Notes: generated from the letters alone by a model not told the origin. A DNA stretch of 64,000 bases from Pseudomonas luteola NBRC 103146 (GCF_002091675.1 NZ_BDAE01000007.1:62001-126000), one strand, 5' to 3'. Numbered from the stretch's first letter, positions 9,888-19,533 are shown. Numbers and translations are program-made.

Positions 9888-11324
9888 ATGGCGACCGCCA
9901 ATGACCTGAGCGACTATCAGCAGATCAGTCTGCGGGCAATTCGCTCGCTATTTGAAAGCATCGAGCAGAGCAGCGAAGGCACCGTGATTGTGGACCGTGA
10001 CCTCCGTATCGTCTGGATGAATGAGCGTTATGCCCGGCGCTTTGGCTTGCCCAGCGCAAAGTCGGCGATCGGGCAGGTGTGTGAGCAGGTGATTCCGGGA
10101 AGTCTGTTGCGGGAGGTGGTCAACACGGGCCAGCCCATCCTGCTGGATCTGCTTGATACACCCAAAGGACCAATGGTGGTGATGCGTTTGCCCATTCATG
10201 ACGATACCGGTCAGGTAATCGGTGCCATTGGCTTTGCCTTGTTCGATGAGTTACGGACGTTGGCCCCCTTGGTGACGCGGTTCTTACGGATTCAGGAGGA
10301 ATTGGCTTCGACGCGGCGGTCGCTGCAGAACGCCCGGCAGGCCAAATACAGTTTTGCCCACTTCGTAGGCAGCGGCCCGGCCAGTCAGGAGGTCAAGCGA
10401 CGTGCGAGACGTGCGGCTACGGTAGAGACCTCTGTCTTGCTGTTGGGCGAGACCGGCACAGGAAAGGAGTTGTTGGCCCATGCCATTCATGCGGCGTCCC
10501 CCCGGGCCAATAAGTCGTTTGTCAGTGTGAATGCGGCTGCCATCCCTGAAAATCTGTTGGAAGCTGAGTTCTTCGGCACGGCGCCTGGGGCTTTTACAGG
10601 CGCGGACCGCAAGGCGCGGGCAGGAAAACTGCAGATTGCGCAGGGCGGAACGCTATTTCTGGACGAAATCGGCGATATGCCCCTGAGCTTACAGGCAAAA
10701 CTTTTGAGGGTGCTTCAGGAAAAGGAATTCGAGCCGCTGGGGTCCAACGAGGTGCTGCGCTGCGACGTTCGGCTGATTGCGGCAACCTCACGCAATCTGG
10801 ATGCGCTGGTAGCTGAAGGCTCATTTCGGGCGGATCTATACTACCGCTTGAACGTACTGCCCATTGTGGTTCCGCCGCTGCGTGAACGGCGAGAAGACCT
10901 GCCGGCGTTATGCGAAGCCATCCTGGACAGTTTGCTGACGGAAGGACATGCGCCTCGGGAGCTGGATGAGGAAGCACTGGCGTTACTCGCCCGCTACGAT
11001 TGGCCTGGTAACGTACGTGAGCTGCGCAATGTTCTGGAGCGCGCATCGCTGTTGAGTGATGAGGCCGTTATTGGCGCGCTCAGCATTGGCTCGGCATTAG
11101 GAAAACCCTTGCCGCCCAAAGCGATCGAGCTGGTGTCCATTAGCACTACCAGGATGCCTAGTAGCAACATGACGTATGAAGAGGCGAAGCGGCAATTCGA
11201 GCATGAGCTCATTACCCAGGCCTTGTCATCGTGTTCAGGCAGGGTCGAAGAGGCTGCCAAACGCTTGGGCCTCGGACGCTCAACCCTTTATAAGAAAATG
11301 GCCGCCCTGGGGCTTTTGTCTTGA
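9888..11324 (+). CDS. hbcR: sigma-54-dependent activator of 3-hydroxybutyrate catabolism (HbcR-like)
   Basis: This is a bacterial enhancer-binding protein of 478 residues. The order is an N-terminal PAS sensor domain (about 18-125), an AAA+ domain with Walker A GETGTGKE (187-194), the sigma-54 contact loop GAFTGA (234-239) and Walker B TLFLDE, then a Fis-type helix-turn-helix (EEAAKRLGLGRSTLYKKMAALG). HbcR of P. aeruginosa controls 3-hydroxybutyrate use and sits beside the same permease and bdhA genes. ATG 9888 is chosen because AGGTG precedes it. ATG 9864, which overlaps the previous stop, is the alternative and adds 8 residues. Its likely target lies just downstream. Confidence 0.88.
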   Translation: MATANDLSDYQQISLRAIRSLFESIEQSSEGTVIVDRDLRIVWMNERYARRFGLPSAKSAIGQVCEQVIPGSLLREVVNTGQPILLDLLDTPKGPMVVMRLPIHDDTGQVIGAIGFALFDELRTLAPLVTRFLRIQEELASTRRSLQNARQAKYSFAHFVGSGPASQEVKRRARRAATVETSVLLLGETGTGKELLAHAIHAASPRANKSFVSVNAAAIPENLLEAEFFGTAPGAFTGADRKARAGKLQIAQGGTLFLDEIGDMPLSLQAKLLRVLQEKEFEPLGSNEVLRCDVRLIAATSRNLDALVAEGSFRADLYYRLNVLPIVVPPLRERREDLPALCEAILDSLLTEGHAPRELDEEALALLARYDWPGNVRELRNVLERASLLSDEAVIGALSIGSALGKPLPPKAIELVSISTTRMPSSNMTYEEAKRQFEHELITQALSSCSGRVEEAAKRLGLGRSTLYKKMAALGLLS

Positions 11325-11335
11325 AATAGAGACTA

Positions 11336-11384
11336 TTCTCCAATTAGAGACAAAATCGATGCGAAGTTGTCTCTAATTGGAGAA
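11336..11384. promoter_or_regulatory. paired upstream activator sites for the HbcR-like protein
   Basis: Two 17-bp arms, TTCTCCAATTAGAGACA (11336-11352) and its exact reverse complement (11368-11384), flank a 15-bp spacer. Each arm is itself nearly palindromic around AATT (TCTCyAATTrGAGA). This gives two dyads with centres 33 bp apart, about three helical turns, lying about 85 and 118 bp before the predicted transcription start. That layout is typical of enhancer-binding protein sites. The assignment to HbcR is inferred from position. Confidence 0.7.
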
Positions 11385-11434
11385 GTCAATGAATTGAAGG
11401 AGCAATTAGTTAGGTAATTCAAGGTGTTAGTGTC

Positions 11435-11450
11435 TGGCATGGATCTCGCT
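11435..11450 (+). promoter_or_regulatory. sigma-54 promoter of the hydroxybutyrate operon
   Basis: TGGCATGGATCTCGCT has the invariant GG (11436-11437) and GC (11448-11449) exactly 10 bp apart, as in the -24/-12 consensus TGGCAC-N5-TTGC. The -12 part is imperfect. It lies about 80 bp before the permease start and downstream of the paired activator sites. Confidence 0.7.
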
Positions 11451-11529
11451 AACAAAGCCTTGCTGTCTCCACAGCTACAACAATAACTAGCCGCTGCGCC
11501 CGGTACTGACCGGCCAGCGAGGAGAAAAC

Positions 11530-12921
11530 ATGAGCGTATTGATTGCTCTGGCGGCGCTGGGTCTGCTGATGCTGGCGGCGTACCGTGGTTATAGCGTTAT
11601 CCTGTTTGCACCGATTGCAGCCCTTGCGGCGGTGCTGCTGACCGATCCTTCCGCTGTGGCTCCGGCATTTACCGGTGTGTTCATGGACAAGATGGTCGGC
11701 TTCATCAAGCTGTACTTTCCTGTATTTCTGCTGGGTGCAGTCTTCGGCAAGCTCATCGAGCTTTCCGGTTTTTCCCGTTCCATTGTAGCCGCTGCGATTC
11801 GTCTGCTGGGCACACGGCAGGCCATGCTGGTCATCGTGCTGGTTTGCGCCTTGCTGACCTATGGTGGCGTCTCGCTGTTCGTTGTCGTGTTTGCGGTGTA
11901 CCCATTCGCAGCCGAGATGTTTCGCCAGAGCAACATTCCCAAACGTTTGATTCCAGCCACCATTGCACTGGGTGCGTTTTCATTCACCATGGATGCCCTG
12001 CCGGGTACGCCTCAAATCCAGAACATCATCCCTACGACGTTCTTCAACACGACGGCCTGGGCCGCCCCTTGGCTGGGGTTGATCGGCTCGTTGTTTGTCA
12101 TCGCGGTCGGGTTGACCTATCTGGGGCGGCAGCGTCGTAAAGCGATGGCGCGTGGAGAAGGGTACGGCACCGAGTTACGCAACGAACCGGAAACACCGGA
12201 CAACATCAACTTGCCGAACCCGCTTCTGGCGCTGTCGCCACTTATCCTAGTCGGTGTCATGAATCTGCTGTTTACCCATTGGATTCCTCAATGGTACGGC
12301 AAGACGCACACGCTAGCGCTACCGGGTCTGGCAACGCCTGTTACCAGCGAAGTCAGCAAGCTGACGGCAATCTGGGCCGTCGAGGCTGCTTTGTTAATCG
12401 GCATTTTGCTGGTGCTTGTGGCTGCGTTTAAAACCATCCGTACCCGCTTGGCCGAGGGCACTAAAACCGCAGTAGGCGGGGCTTTGTTGGCCGCCATGAA
12501 TACTGCGTCTGAATATGGGTTTGGTGCAGTAATCGCTTCGCTGCCGGGTTTTCTGGTCTTGGCAGACGCGCTCAAGACCATTCCCAACCCACTCATCAAT
12601 GAAGCCATTACCGTAACGCTTCTGGCCGGTATCACTGGCTCGGCCTCAGGCGGCATGAGTATTGCGCTGGCGGCCATGTCGGACAGTTTTATCGCCGCAG
12701 CCAATGCCGCACAGATTCCCCTTGAGGTGCTGCACCGGGTGGCGGCTATGGCCAGCGGTGGCATGGATACCCTGCCGCACAATGGCGCCGTCATCACCTT
12801 GCTGGCAGTAACTGGACTGACGCACCGGGAAGCTTACAAAGACGTATTTGGTATCACGCTGATCAAGACGTTGGCAGTGTTCGTGGTCATCGGCGTGTTC
12901 TATGCCACTGGCATCGTGTAG
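11530..12921 (+). CDS. GntP-family permease, probable 3-hydroxybutyrate/ketone-body uptake
   Basis: This is a polytopic inner-membrane protein of 463 residues with about a dozen hydrophobic helices, no signal peptide and GntP/citrate-transporter-like features (GVFMDKMVGFIKLYFPVFLLG; GSASGGMSIALAAM). It starts at ATG 11530 behind GAGGAG. The bdhA start is 11 bp after its stop. Its place between the activator and bdhA suggests that it imports 3-hydroxybutyrate or a related short acid. The substrate is inferred from context. Confidence 0.85.
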   Translation: MSVLIALAALGLLMLAAYRGYSVILFAPIAALAAVLLTDPSAVAPAFTGVFMDKMVGFIKLYFPVFLLGAVFGKLIELSGFSRSIVAAAIRLLGTRQAMLVIVLVCALLTYGGVSLFVVVFAVYPFAAEMFRQSNIPKRLIPATIALGAFSFTMDALPGTPQIQNIIPTTFFNTTAWAAPWLGLIGSLFVIAVGLTYLGRQRRKAMARGEGYGTELRNEPETPDNINLPNPLLALSPLILVGVMNLLFTHWIPQWYGKTHTLALPGLATPVTSEVSKLTAIWAVEAALLIGILLVLVAAFKTIRTRLAEGTKTAVGGALLAAMNTASEYGFGAVIASLPGFLVLADALKTIPNPLINEAITVTLLAGITGSASGGMSIALAAMSDSFIAAANAAQIPLEVLHRVAAMASGGMDTLPHNGAVITLLAVTGLTHREAYKDVFGITLIKTLAVFVVIGVFYATGIV

Positions 12922-12932
12922 AGGAGAACGTT

Positions 12933-13703
12933 ATGGACTTGAAAGGCAAAACCGCCTTGGTAACCGGTTCGACCAGTGGAATCGGTCTGGGTATCGCCAC
13001 GCGACTGGCCGAAGCGGGTGCCGATGTGATCCTCAATGGCTTTGGTGACAGCGAGACGGCTAAAGCCGACCTAAGCCGTTTGGGTGGGCGGGTGGGCTAT
13101 CACGGGGCGGACTTGTCCCGGCCTGAGCAGATTACTGATCTTTTCGCCTATGCTGAACATGAGTTCGGTGGTGTGGATATTCTGGTCAACAATGCCGGCA
13201 TCCAGCATGTGGCATCGGTCGAGACGTTTCCGGTCGAGAAGTGGGACGCGATCATTGCAATCAATCTGTCCTCGGTATTTCACGCGACTCGTCTGGCATT
13301 GCCGAGTATGAGGCAGCGCGGCTGGGGAAGGATTGTGAACATCGCGTCCGTGCATGGATTGGTAGGGTCGGCACAGAAATCCGCTTATGTGGCTGCCAAG
13401 CATGGCGTGGTCGGACTGACCAAGGTGGTTGCACTGGAAACGGCCGATTGTAACGTGACCTGCAATGCGCTCTGCCCGGGCTGGGTGCTGACACCTCTGG
13501 TGCAGCAGCAGATCGATGCACGCGCCGCTGCAGATGGCGATGCAGAGCGCGCACGGCGGGAGCTTCTGGAGGAGAAGCAGCCGTCACTTGAATTCGTCAC
13601 GCCTGCCCAACTGGGCGAGCTGACACTGTTTCTTTGCAGCGATGCGGCCGCCCAGGTACGTGGCGCCGCGTGGAATGTCGATGGGGGCTGGTTGGCCCGT
13701 TAA
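12933..13703 (+). CDS. bdhA: D-3-hydroxybutyrate dehydrogenase
   Basis: This short-chain dehydrogenase of 256 residues oxidises (R)-3-hydroxybutyrate to acetoacetate with NAD+. The cofactor motif is TGSTSGIG (11-18) and the structural motif NNAG (86-89). The catalytic Ser139, Tyr152 and Lys156 are present (YVAAK). The C-terminal VDGGWLAR matches hydroxybutyrate dehydrogenases. The ribosome binding site is AGGAG. It is the second gene of the operon: import, oxidation, CoA activation, thiolysis. Confidence 0.93.
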   Translation: MDLKGKTALVTGSTSGIGLGIATRLAEAGADVILNGFGDSETAKADLSRLGGRVGYHGADLSRPEQITDLFAYAEHEFGGVDILVNNAGIQHVASVETFPVEKWDAIIAINLSSVFHATRLALPSMRQRGWGRIVNIASVHGLVGSAQKSAYVAAKHGVVGLTKVVALETADCNVTCNALCPGWVLTPLVQQQIDARAAADGDAERARRELLEEKQPSLEFVTPAQLGELTLFLCSDAAAQVRGAAWNVDGGWLAR

Positions 13704-13728
13704 CAACAATAACGACACGAGGTAAACC

Positions 13729-14430
13729 ATGAACAAGCTTTATCCCAGTGCCGCTCATGCCCTGGAAGGGGTCGTGGAAGACGGCATGACGCTAGCGGTC
13801 GGCGGTTTCGGTCTGTGCGGGATCCCCGAAGCGCTGATCCTGGCATTGCGCGAGACCGGCAAGCGCGAGCTGACCGTGATCAGTAATAACGCCGGAGTAG
13901 ACGGGTTTGGCCTGGGCGTACTGCTCGAGTCCCGGCAAATCAAGAAAATGATTTCCTCCTACGTAGGCGAGAACAAGGAGTTCGAGCGGCAGTACCTTTC
14001 CGGTGAGCTGGAATTGGAATTCACCCCCCAAGGCACGCTTGCGGAAAAATTGCGTGCCGGTGGTTCAGGCATCCCGGCGTTCTTTACGCGTACCGGCTAT
14101 GGCACGCTGGTGGCCGAAGGCAAGGAAACCCGTGAGTTCGATGGTGAGCAGTATGTGATGGAGCGGTCGCTGGTGGCGGATGTGGCACTGGTCAAAGCGA
14201 TCAAGGCTGACAAGGCAGGCAATCTGGTCTTCAACAAGACTGCGCGTAACTTCAACCCTCTGGCAGCAATGGCGGGCAAGCTATGTATTGCCGAGGTGGA
14301 ACAGCTGGTGGAAACGGGTGAGCTGGACCCCGACGAGGTTCATCTGCCGGGCATCTTTGTGCAGCGCATTGTTGTGAATGCCAACCCCGAGAAGCGCATC
14401 GAGAAACGCTCCCTGTCGGAGGGCAACTAA
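13729..14430 (+). CDS. dhcA: 3-oxoacid CoA-transferase subunit A
   Basis: This is the alpha subunit (233 residues) of a succinyl-CoA:3-oxoacid (acetoacetate) CoA-transferase. The family's glycine-rich [13 protein letters not shown] lies near the N-terminus and the CoA-transferase I fold follows. It closely resembles the subunit called DhcA in P. aeruginosa; atoD or scoA would be equivalent names. The ribosome binding site is GAGG. Together with subunit B it turns acetoacetate into acetoacetyl-CoA, the step between bdhA and the thiolase. Confidence 0.9.
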   Translation: MNKLYPSAAHALEGVVEDGMTLAVGGFGLCGIPEALILALRETGKRELTVISNNAGVDGFGLGVLLESRQIKKMISSYVGENKEFERQYLSGELELEFTPQGTLAEKLRAGGSGIPAFFTRTGYGTLVAEGKETREFDGEQYVMERSLVADVALVKAIKADKAGNLVFNKTARNFNPLAAMAGKLCIAEVEQLVETGELDPDEVHLPGIFVQRIVVNANPEKRIEKRSLSEGN

Positions 14431-14431
14431 C

Positions 14432-15058
<627 letters not shown>

Positions 15059-15176
15059 GCATGGTGCGCCTGTTGATCAGCGCAGGACGTACGCAACGGG
15101 ATCCAGAAGAATGCCGCAGGCGAACCGCCTTGTGCTGATGCCGGGCGCATGGCCACCTTATTTCAGGAGAACAGTA

Positions 15177-16355
15177 ATGCGAGACGTTGTTATCGTGGCC
15201 GCTACGCGGACGGCCATTGGCAGCTTTCAAGGTGCGCTGGCCAATGTGTCGGCCGTGGAGCTGGGGGCTGCAGTCATCAAGGCCGTGATCGAAAAAACCG
15301 GTATTGCACCGGAACAGGTCGATGAAGTCATCATGGGCCACGTATTGACGGCAGGTCTTGGACAGAACACGGCGCGTCAGGCCTCCATCAAGGCGGGATT
15401 GCCGCCTACGGTGCCAGCGATGGCGCTTAACAAGGTGTGTGGCTCGGGCCTCAAGGCGCTGCATCTGGCCACCCAGGCCATTCGCTGTGGTGATGCCGAC
15501 ATCATCGTGGCCGGTGGCATGGAAAGCATGAGCCTTGCGCCTTACGTTCTGCCCAAGGCGCGTACCGGTCTACGAATGGGAAATGCCGAGCTGGTCGATT
15601 CGATGATTCAGGACGGTTTGTGGGACGCGTTTAACGATTACCACATGGGGATTACTGCCGAGAATCTGGTCGAGAAATATGGCATTAGCCGCCAGGCGCA
15701 GGACGAGTACGCCGCGGCCTCCCAGCAGAAGGCTCTCGCGGCTATCGAGGCGGGCCGCTTCAAGGACCAGATTATCCCTATCGTGATCCCTCAGCGCAAG
15801 GGTGATCCGGTGGTGTTCGATACCGATGAGCAGCCGCGTGCAGGCACGACAGCCGAAGCCTTGGCCAAGCTCAAGCCAGCATTCAAGCCCGACGGTACGG
15901 TCACGGCCGGTAATGCTTCCAGCATCAATGATGGGGCCGCTGCGCTCATTCTCATGAGTGCGGAAAAGGCCGACGCGCTGGGCCTGCCGGTGCTGGCCCG
16001 CATCAAGGCCTATGCCAATGCAGGGGTTGATCCTTCCATCATGGGAATCGGACCCGTGTCAGCGACGCGCCGTTGTCTGGACAAGGCAGGATGGGATCTG
16101 GGCGAGCTGGACCTGATCGAAGCCAACGAAGCCTTTGCTGCCCAGGCATTGTCGGTAGGGCAGGAGCTAGGATGGGACTGGGACAAGGTCAATGTGAATG
16201 GAGGAGCTATCGCGCTGGGTCATCCGATTGGCGCGTCGGGCGGACGGGTCGTGATCAATCTCCTGTACGAGATGATCCGGCGTGACGCGCACAAGGGGCT
16301 GGCGACTTTGTGTATTGGTGGTGGCCAGGGTGTCGCGCTGGCTATCGAGCGATAA
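15177..16355 (+). CDS. atoB: acetyl-CoA acetyltransferase (thiolase)
   Basis: This biosynthetic-type thiolase II has 392 residues and splits acetoacetyl-CoA to two acetyl-CoA. The nucleophile Cys88 lies in [11 protein letters not shown]. The C-terminal His of [10 protein letters not shown] and the second Cys of CIGGGQG complete the active site. ATG 15177 has a good ribosome binding site (CAGGAGA) and starts the conserved [14 protein letters not shown]. It is the last gene of the hydroxybutyrate operon. Confidence 0.95.
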   Translation: MRDVVIVAATRTAIGSFQGALANVSAVELGAAVIKAVIEKTGIAPEQVDEVIMGHVLTAGLGQNTARQASIKAGLPPTVPAMALNKVCGSGLKALHLATQAIRCGDADIIVAGGMESMSLAPYVLPKARTGLRMGNAELVDSMIQDGLWDAFNDYHMGITAENLVEKYGISRQAQDEYAAASQQKALAAIEAGRFKDQIIPIVIPQRKGDPVVFDTDEQPRAGTTAEALAKLKPAFKPDGTVTAGNASSINDGAAALILMSAEKADALGLPVLARIKAYANAGVDPSIMGIGPVSATRRCLDKAGWDLGELDLIEANEAFAAQALSVGQELGWDWDKVNVNGGAIALGHPIGASGGRVVINLLYEMIRRDAHKGLATLCIGGGQGVALAIER

Positions 16356-16361
16356 GCCAGG

Positions 16362-16405
16362 GGCTACACGCTTTGTAATGCTACAGGTGTGTAGCCACTG
16401 AATTT
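16362..16405 (+). terminator. possible terminator after atoB
   Basis: GGCTACAC (16362-16369) pairs with GTGTAGCC (16389-16396) across a 19-nt loop, followed by ACTGAATTTTC. The loop is long and the T run weak, so this is only a candidate. Confidence 0.4.
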
Positions 16406-16460
16406 TCGATGCGTATGTGGTCGTTATGCAAAGATCCTTTTCTTGATGGGAATCATAACG

Positions 16461-16904
16461 ATGTCTATTGTACGCATGCTGAAAGCCGGTGCCTTGAGCG
16501 GGCTCATGGCGATTGCGGGAGGCGTGATGGCCGCTGACGCGGACAATCCTTTGACCCAGGAGCGTTGGAAGACGCGTCCCCTTGTTGTCCTGGCGGCTTC
16601 GGCGGATGATCCGGTGCTCAAACAGTTGACCACCTCCCTTGAAGAGCCACGCAACCGTGAGGCCTTTATCGAGCGGGATATGGTGCTTTATACCGTAGTC
16701 GGTGATCGTGGCCAGCGTAACGGTGAGCCGCTGAGCGAACATCAGACCCAGGCGCTGGTCAGTGCGCTTGATGAGCAGCCGAGCGGCGAGGCAACGGTCA
16801 TCCTGGTGGGCAAGGACGGCGGGAAGAAAATCGTACAACAAGGCCAGATCGATCCTGCTGCGATCTTTGCCACCATCGACAAGATGCCCATGCGCCAGCA
16901 TTAA
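16461..16904 (+). CDS. DUF4174 exported protein of unknown function
   Basis: A 147-residue protein with a cleavable signal peptide (about 1-26, ending GGVMAAD) and a single small alpha/beta domain (RPLVVLAAS... ATVILVGKDGGKK) that matches the DUF4174 pattern, thioredoxin-like in outline but without a Cys pair. No function can be given. ATG 16461 gives a normal signal peptide; ATG 16446 is also possible. Its stop overlaps the stop of the convergent GST gene by 3 bp. Confidence 0.75.
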   Translation: MSIVRMLKAGALSGLMAIAGGVMAADADNPLTQERWKTRPLVVLAASADDPVLKQLTTSLEEPRNREAFIERDMVLYTVVGDRGQRNGEPLSEHQTQALVSALDEQPSGEATVILVGKDGGKKIVQQGQIDPAAIFATIDKMPMRQH

Positions 16905-17575
16905 CCCTGGGCGGCATAGTCATAGGGGCCACCTTTCTCCAGGGCGCGTTGATACGCCGGTCGCGCATGGATACGCTCCAGAAAGGCCTTGAGCTTGGGG
17001 CGGCCCTGCGTCAAGCCTGCGCGACAGGCAGCCGCTTCCAGCGGGAAACTCATCTGTATATCGGCTGCTGTAAAGGCGTCACCTGTAAACCATTCGTGCT
17101 TGCTCAACTCACTTTCCAGATAATCGAAGTGCAGGTTTAGCTGCGGCTGAATGAAGACTCGAGTGACCTGATCACTGATAGCGCGCGCGATAGGGCGGGC
17201 GAAAAAAGGCATCGGACCGGTGCGGACACGGTCGAACACCAGCTTGAGAAGCAGGGGTGGCATGGCTGAGCCTTCGGCATAGTGCAGCCAGTAGGTATAG
17301 CGTGCACGCTCGGGGGCGTCGGCGGGGGGAACAAGTGACTGCCCGTAGCGGTGGGCCAGATAATCAATGATGGCGCCTGACTCCGCCAAGGTCATCGAGT
17401 CATCGGTAATAACCGGCGACTTGCCCAATGGGTGAACATCACGCAGCTCCTTTGGCGCCAGCAACGTCTGCGGATCACGCTCATAACGTTTGATCTGATA
17501 CTCGAGCCCCAACTCCTCAAGCAGCCAGAGGACACGTTGCGAGCGGGAGTTGTTGAGGTGATGAACCGTGATCAT
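16901..17575 (-). CDS. glutathione S-transferase family protein
   Basis: A cytosolic GST-fold protein of 224 residues. The N-terminal thioredoxin-like domain contains MITVHHLNNSRSQRVLWLLEEL with a Ser/Arg in the catalytic region and the conserved TLAESGAIIDYLA that binds the glutathione gamma-glutamyl group. The C-terminal helical domain follows, with FTAADIQMSFPLEA. The ATG at 17575 is chosen because the frame upstream of it looks non-coding. Substrate unknown. Confidence 0.85.
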   Translation of the reverse strand: MITVHHLNNSRSQRVLWLLEELGLEYQIKRYERDPQTLLAPKELRDVHPLGKSPVITDDSMTLAESGAIIDYLAHRYGQSLVPPADAPERARYTYWLHYAEGSAMPPLLLKLVFDRVRTGPMPFFARPIARAISDQVTRVFIQPQLNLHFDYLESELSKHEWFTGDAFTAADIQMSFPLEAAACRAGLTQGRPKLKAFLERIHARPAYQRALEKGGPYDYAAQG

Positions 17576-17650
17576 GGGCGCTCCATAGGCTGAGTAGATA
17601 CATAGCCTAGCGTACTGTGCGTCTCGCCAAGCAATAAGCGGAACCAAATA

Positions 17651-17680
17651 AAAAAGGCGCCGTGTAACGGGCGCCTTTTT
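17651..17680 (-). terminator. rho-independent terminator after the Old Yellow Enzyme gene
   Basis: Perfect 11-bp arms AAAAAGGCGCC/GGCGCCTTTTT (17651-17661 with 17670-17680) enclose an 8-nt loop. The hairpin lies just beyond the stop of the minus-strand gene at 17694 and has a T run in that direction. The sequence would also work on the plus strand. Confidence 0.88.
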
Positions 17681-17693
17681 GGACAGCGAAAAC

Positions 17694-18785
17694 TCAGCGA
17701 CGCTTCAGCCAGGCCGCATAGGGCGGTGGCAGCAGGTCCTGAGGATTCTCGCGACCCAATTCGATAGCGGCATGGTAAGGCCAGAAGGGATCACCCAGTA
17801 CAGCCTTGCCCAGCATGATCAGGTCGGTCTGGCCGCTCTCGATGAGTTCATTGGCATCCTTGGGCTCGCGAATGGACCAGCTGATGGAGGTCAACACATC
17901 GACCGCATCGGTGATCTGCTTTGCCTTGTCGCCCATGAAGCCTGGCTTGCCCCATGGAACATTGGACACATCAGGCGTGTTGAAGCCCATGCTGACGTCG
18001 ATCAGGTCCATACCGCCTTCCTTGAAGCGGCGAACCAGCTCGATGGACTCTTCCATACCCTGATCGCCTTCAACGAAGTCGGTCACGCCCAGGCGTACGA
18101 TCAGCGGCAGGTTCTGGGGCCATACCTCGCGTACGGCATGGAAGGTTTCCAGCAGGAAGCGTGCACGGCCTTCGAAGTCGCCACCGTATTCATCGGTACG
18201 CTTGTTGGCCAGCGGCGAGAAGAAGCTCTGCGCCAGGTAACCATGGGCGAAGTGCAGTTCAAGCAACTCGAAGCCCGCCGCAAGAGCGCGCTTGGCAGCG
18301 GCTACGAAATCAGCTGTAACGCGATGGATATCCTCGACCGTCATCTGCTTGGGGGCACGGGGCAGGTGGGCACCAAAGGCATTATCGGAGGGGCCAATGG
18401 TTTCCCAGGCCAGCGGGTGATCTTCCGGCAGATGATCATCGCCTTCCCAGGGACGGTTGGCGCTAGCTTTGCGGCCGGCGTGAGCAATCTGGATACCGGC
18501 TACGGCACCGGTGGATTTGATGAAGTTGACGATAGGCTTGTAGGCTTCGGCCTGCTCATCGTTCCAGATCCCCAGGTCAGCAGGGGTAATACGGCCTTCA
18601 GGGGAGACGGCGCTCGCCTCTACAACAACAAGACCTGCACCGCCTGCCGCACGCGAGGCATAATTCTGGAAGTGCCATTCGTTGGGCATGCCGTCTTTTG
18701 CCATGTACTGGCACATGGGAGAGACGGCAATACGGTTACGCAGGGTGACGTCTTTGATTTTCAGTTCGCTAAACAGATCAGCCAT
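17694..18785 (-). CDS. Old Yellow Enzyme-type NADH:flavin oxidoreductase (XenA/YqjM-like)
   Basis: This FMN-dependent ene-reductase of 363 residues is of the class III type. It has the N-terminal LRNRIAVSPMCQY with the Cys that tunes the flavin, IQIAHAGRKAS with substrate-binding His, ELHFAHGYLAQSFFSPLANKRTDEYGG, and a C-terminal Arg/Trp finger (PYAAWLKRR) like XenA of P. putida. Such enzymes reduce activated alkenes, quinones, nitro-esters and other electrophiles. The divergent gene codes an OhrR-type thiol sensor, which suggests induction by electrophiles or peroxides. Confidence 0.92.
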   Translation of the reverse strand: MADLFSELKIKDVTLRNRIAVSPMCQYMAKDGMPNEWHFQNYASRAAGGAGLVVVEASAVSPEGRITPADLGIWNDEQAEAYKPIVNFIKSTGAVAGIQIAHAGRKASANRPWEGDDHLPEDHPLAWETIGPSDNAFGAHLPRAPKQMTVEDIHRVTADFVAAAKRALAAGFELLELHFAHGYLAQSFFSPLANKRTDEYGGDFEGRARFLLETFHAVREVWPQNLPLIVRLGVTDFVEGDQGMEESIELVRRFKEGGMDLIDVSMGFNTPDVSNVPWGKPGFMGDKAKQITDAVDVLTSISWSIREPKDANELIESGQTDLIMLGKAVLGDPFWPYHAAIELGRENPQDLLPPPYAAWLKRR

Positions 18786-18836
18786 TGGGCATGTTCTCCA
18801 AGAGTAGGTAGCATCTGGCAGTTAGAGGCTTACCGA

Positions 18837-18854
18837 TATATTGTGTTCAATATA
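18837..18854. promoter_or_regulatory. palindromic operator between the ene-reductase and MarR genes
   Basis: TATATTG-TGTT-CAATATA is a perfect dyad with 7-bp arms. On the plus strand it overlaps a perfect -10 hexamer TATAAT (18851-18856) upstream of the MarR gene, and it also lies 52 bp before the ene-reductase ATG. An AT-rich dyad of this size fits a MarR/OhrR binding site controlling both genes. Confidence 0.65.
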
Positions 18855-18925
18855 ATTGCGTGAAATGTAAACAAGCAAGAGGCTCGGCGTCGCAGGATGT
18901 TCGCTTTGGTCTCGACGAGGTCGTC

Positions 18926-19402
18926 ATGTCTGATTCGATAAAAGAGACGCCAAATCGCTCCGTGTGCGAGCTTTCACTCGACGAACAGTTGTGTTTTCCG
19001 CTCTACGCAGCGGCAAATGCCACCGTTCGCGCCTATCGGCCATTGCTTGAGCCGCTGGGCCTTACGTATCCGCAATACTTGGTCATGCTTGTGCTCTGGG
19101 AGCGGGACGGGCTCAAGGTCACTGAGATCGGCAGGCGCCTGCATCTGGATACCGGAACCCTTACCCCGCTGGTCAAGCGCCTCGAAGCTGCCGGTCTGGT
19201 CCAACGGTCTCGCCTGGTTGAGGACGAGCGTTGTGTGGCGGTAACGCTGACCCAGGATGGGCGAGCCCTGCAGGAGGCCGCACGTGGAATTCCCGGTACG
19301 ATGAAACAGACGCTTCCTCTGGACGCCGACACGGTGGCGGCTCTGAAGGCAGGTCTTTCACGCCTGATCGAAGTCAGTGAAACATTGAACGGACGCGATT
19401 AG
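18926..19402 (+). CDS. MarR/OhrR-type thiol-sensing transcriptional regulator
   Basis: A 158-residue winged-helix repressor. DEQLCFPLYAA places the peroxide-sensing Cys at residue 23. Tyr27 and Tyr37 sit at +4 and +14, exactly as the Cys and its two tyrosine partners are spaced in Bacillus OhrR. LTYPQYLVMLVLWE and the wing LVEDERCVAVTLT complete the family pattern. ATG 18926 has GAGG upstream; the longer frame lacks support. Unlike classic OhrR it has no ohr gene beside it. It faces an Old Yellow Enzyme gene. Confidence 0.88.
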   Translation: MSDSIKETPNRSVCELSLDEQLCFPLYAAANATVRAYRPLLEPLGLTYPQYLVMLVLWERDGLKVTEIGRRLHLDTGTLTPLVKRLEAAGLVQRSRLVEDERCVAVTLTQDGRALQEAARGIPGTMKQTLPLDADTVAALKAGLSRLIEVSETLNGRD

Positions 19403-19533
19403 GCCTGGATTGAAACTATAAGGCGCCACGCTTTCCTAACCCTCTGAGACAGTACATTCGATAGGGTGCCGCCATGGCAAAGGCGCATGCACTCAAAGCG
19501 CCACGATAGAGACAACAGGTTAAGGATTCTTGA

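Noticed and set aside
17679-18863. 394-codon plus-strand frame opposite the Old Yellow Enzyme gene
   Set aside because: The ene-reductase on the minus strand is unmistakable; the opposite frame has no recognisable motif.
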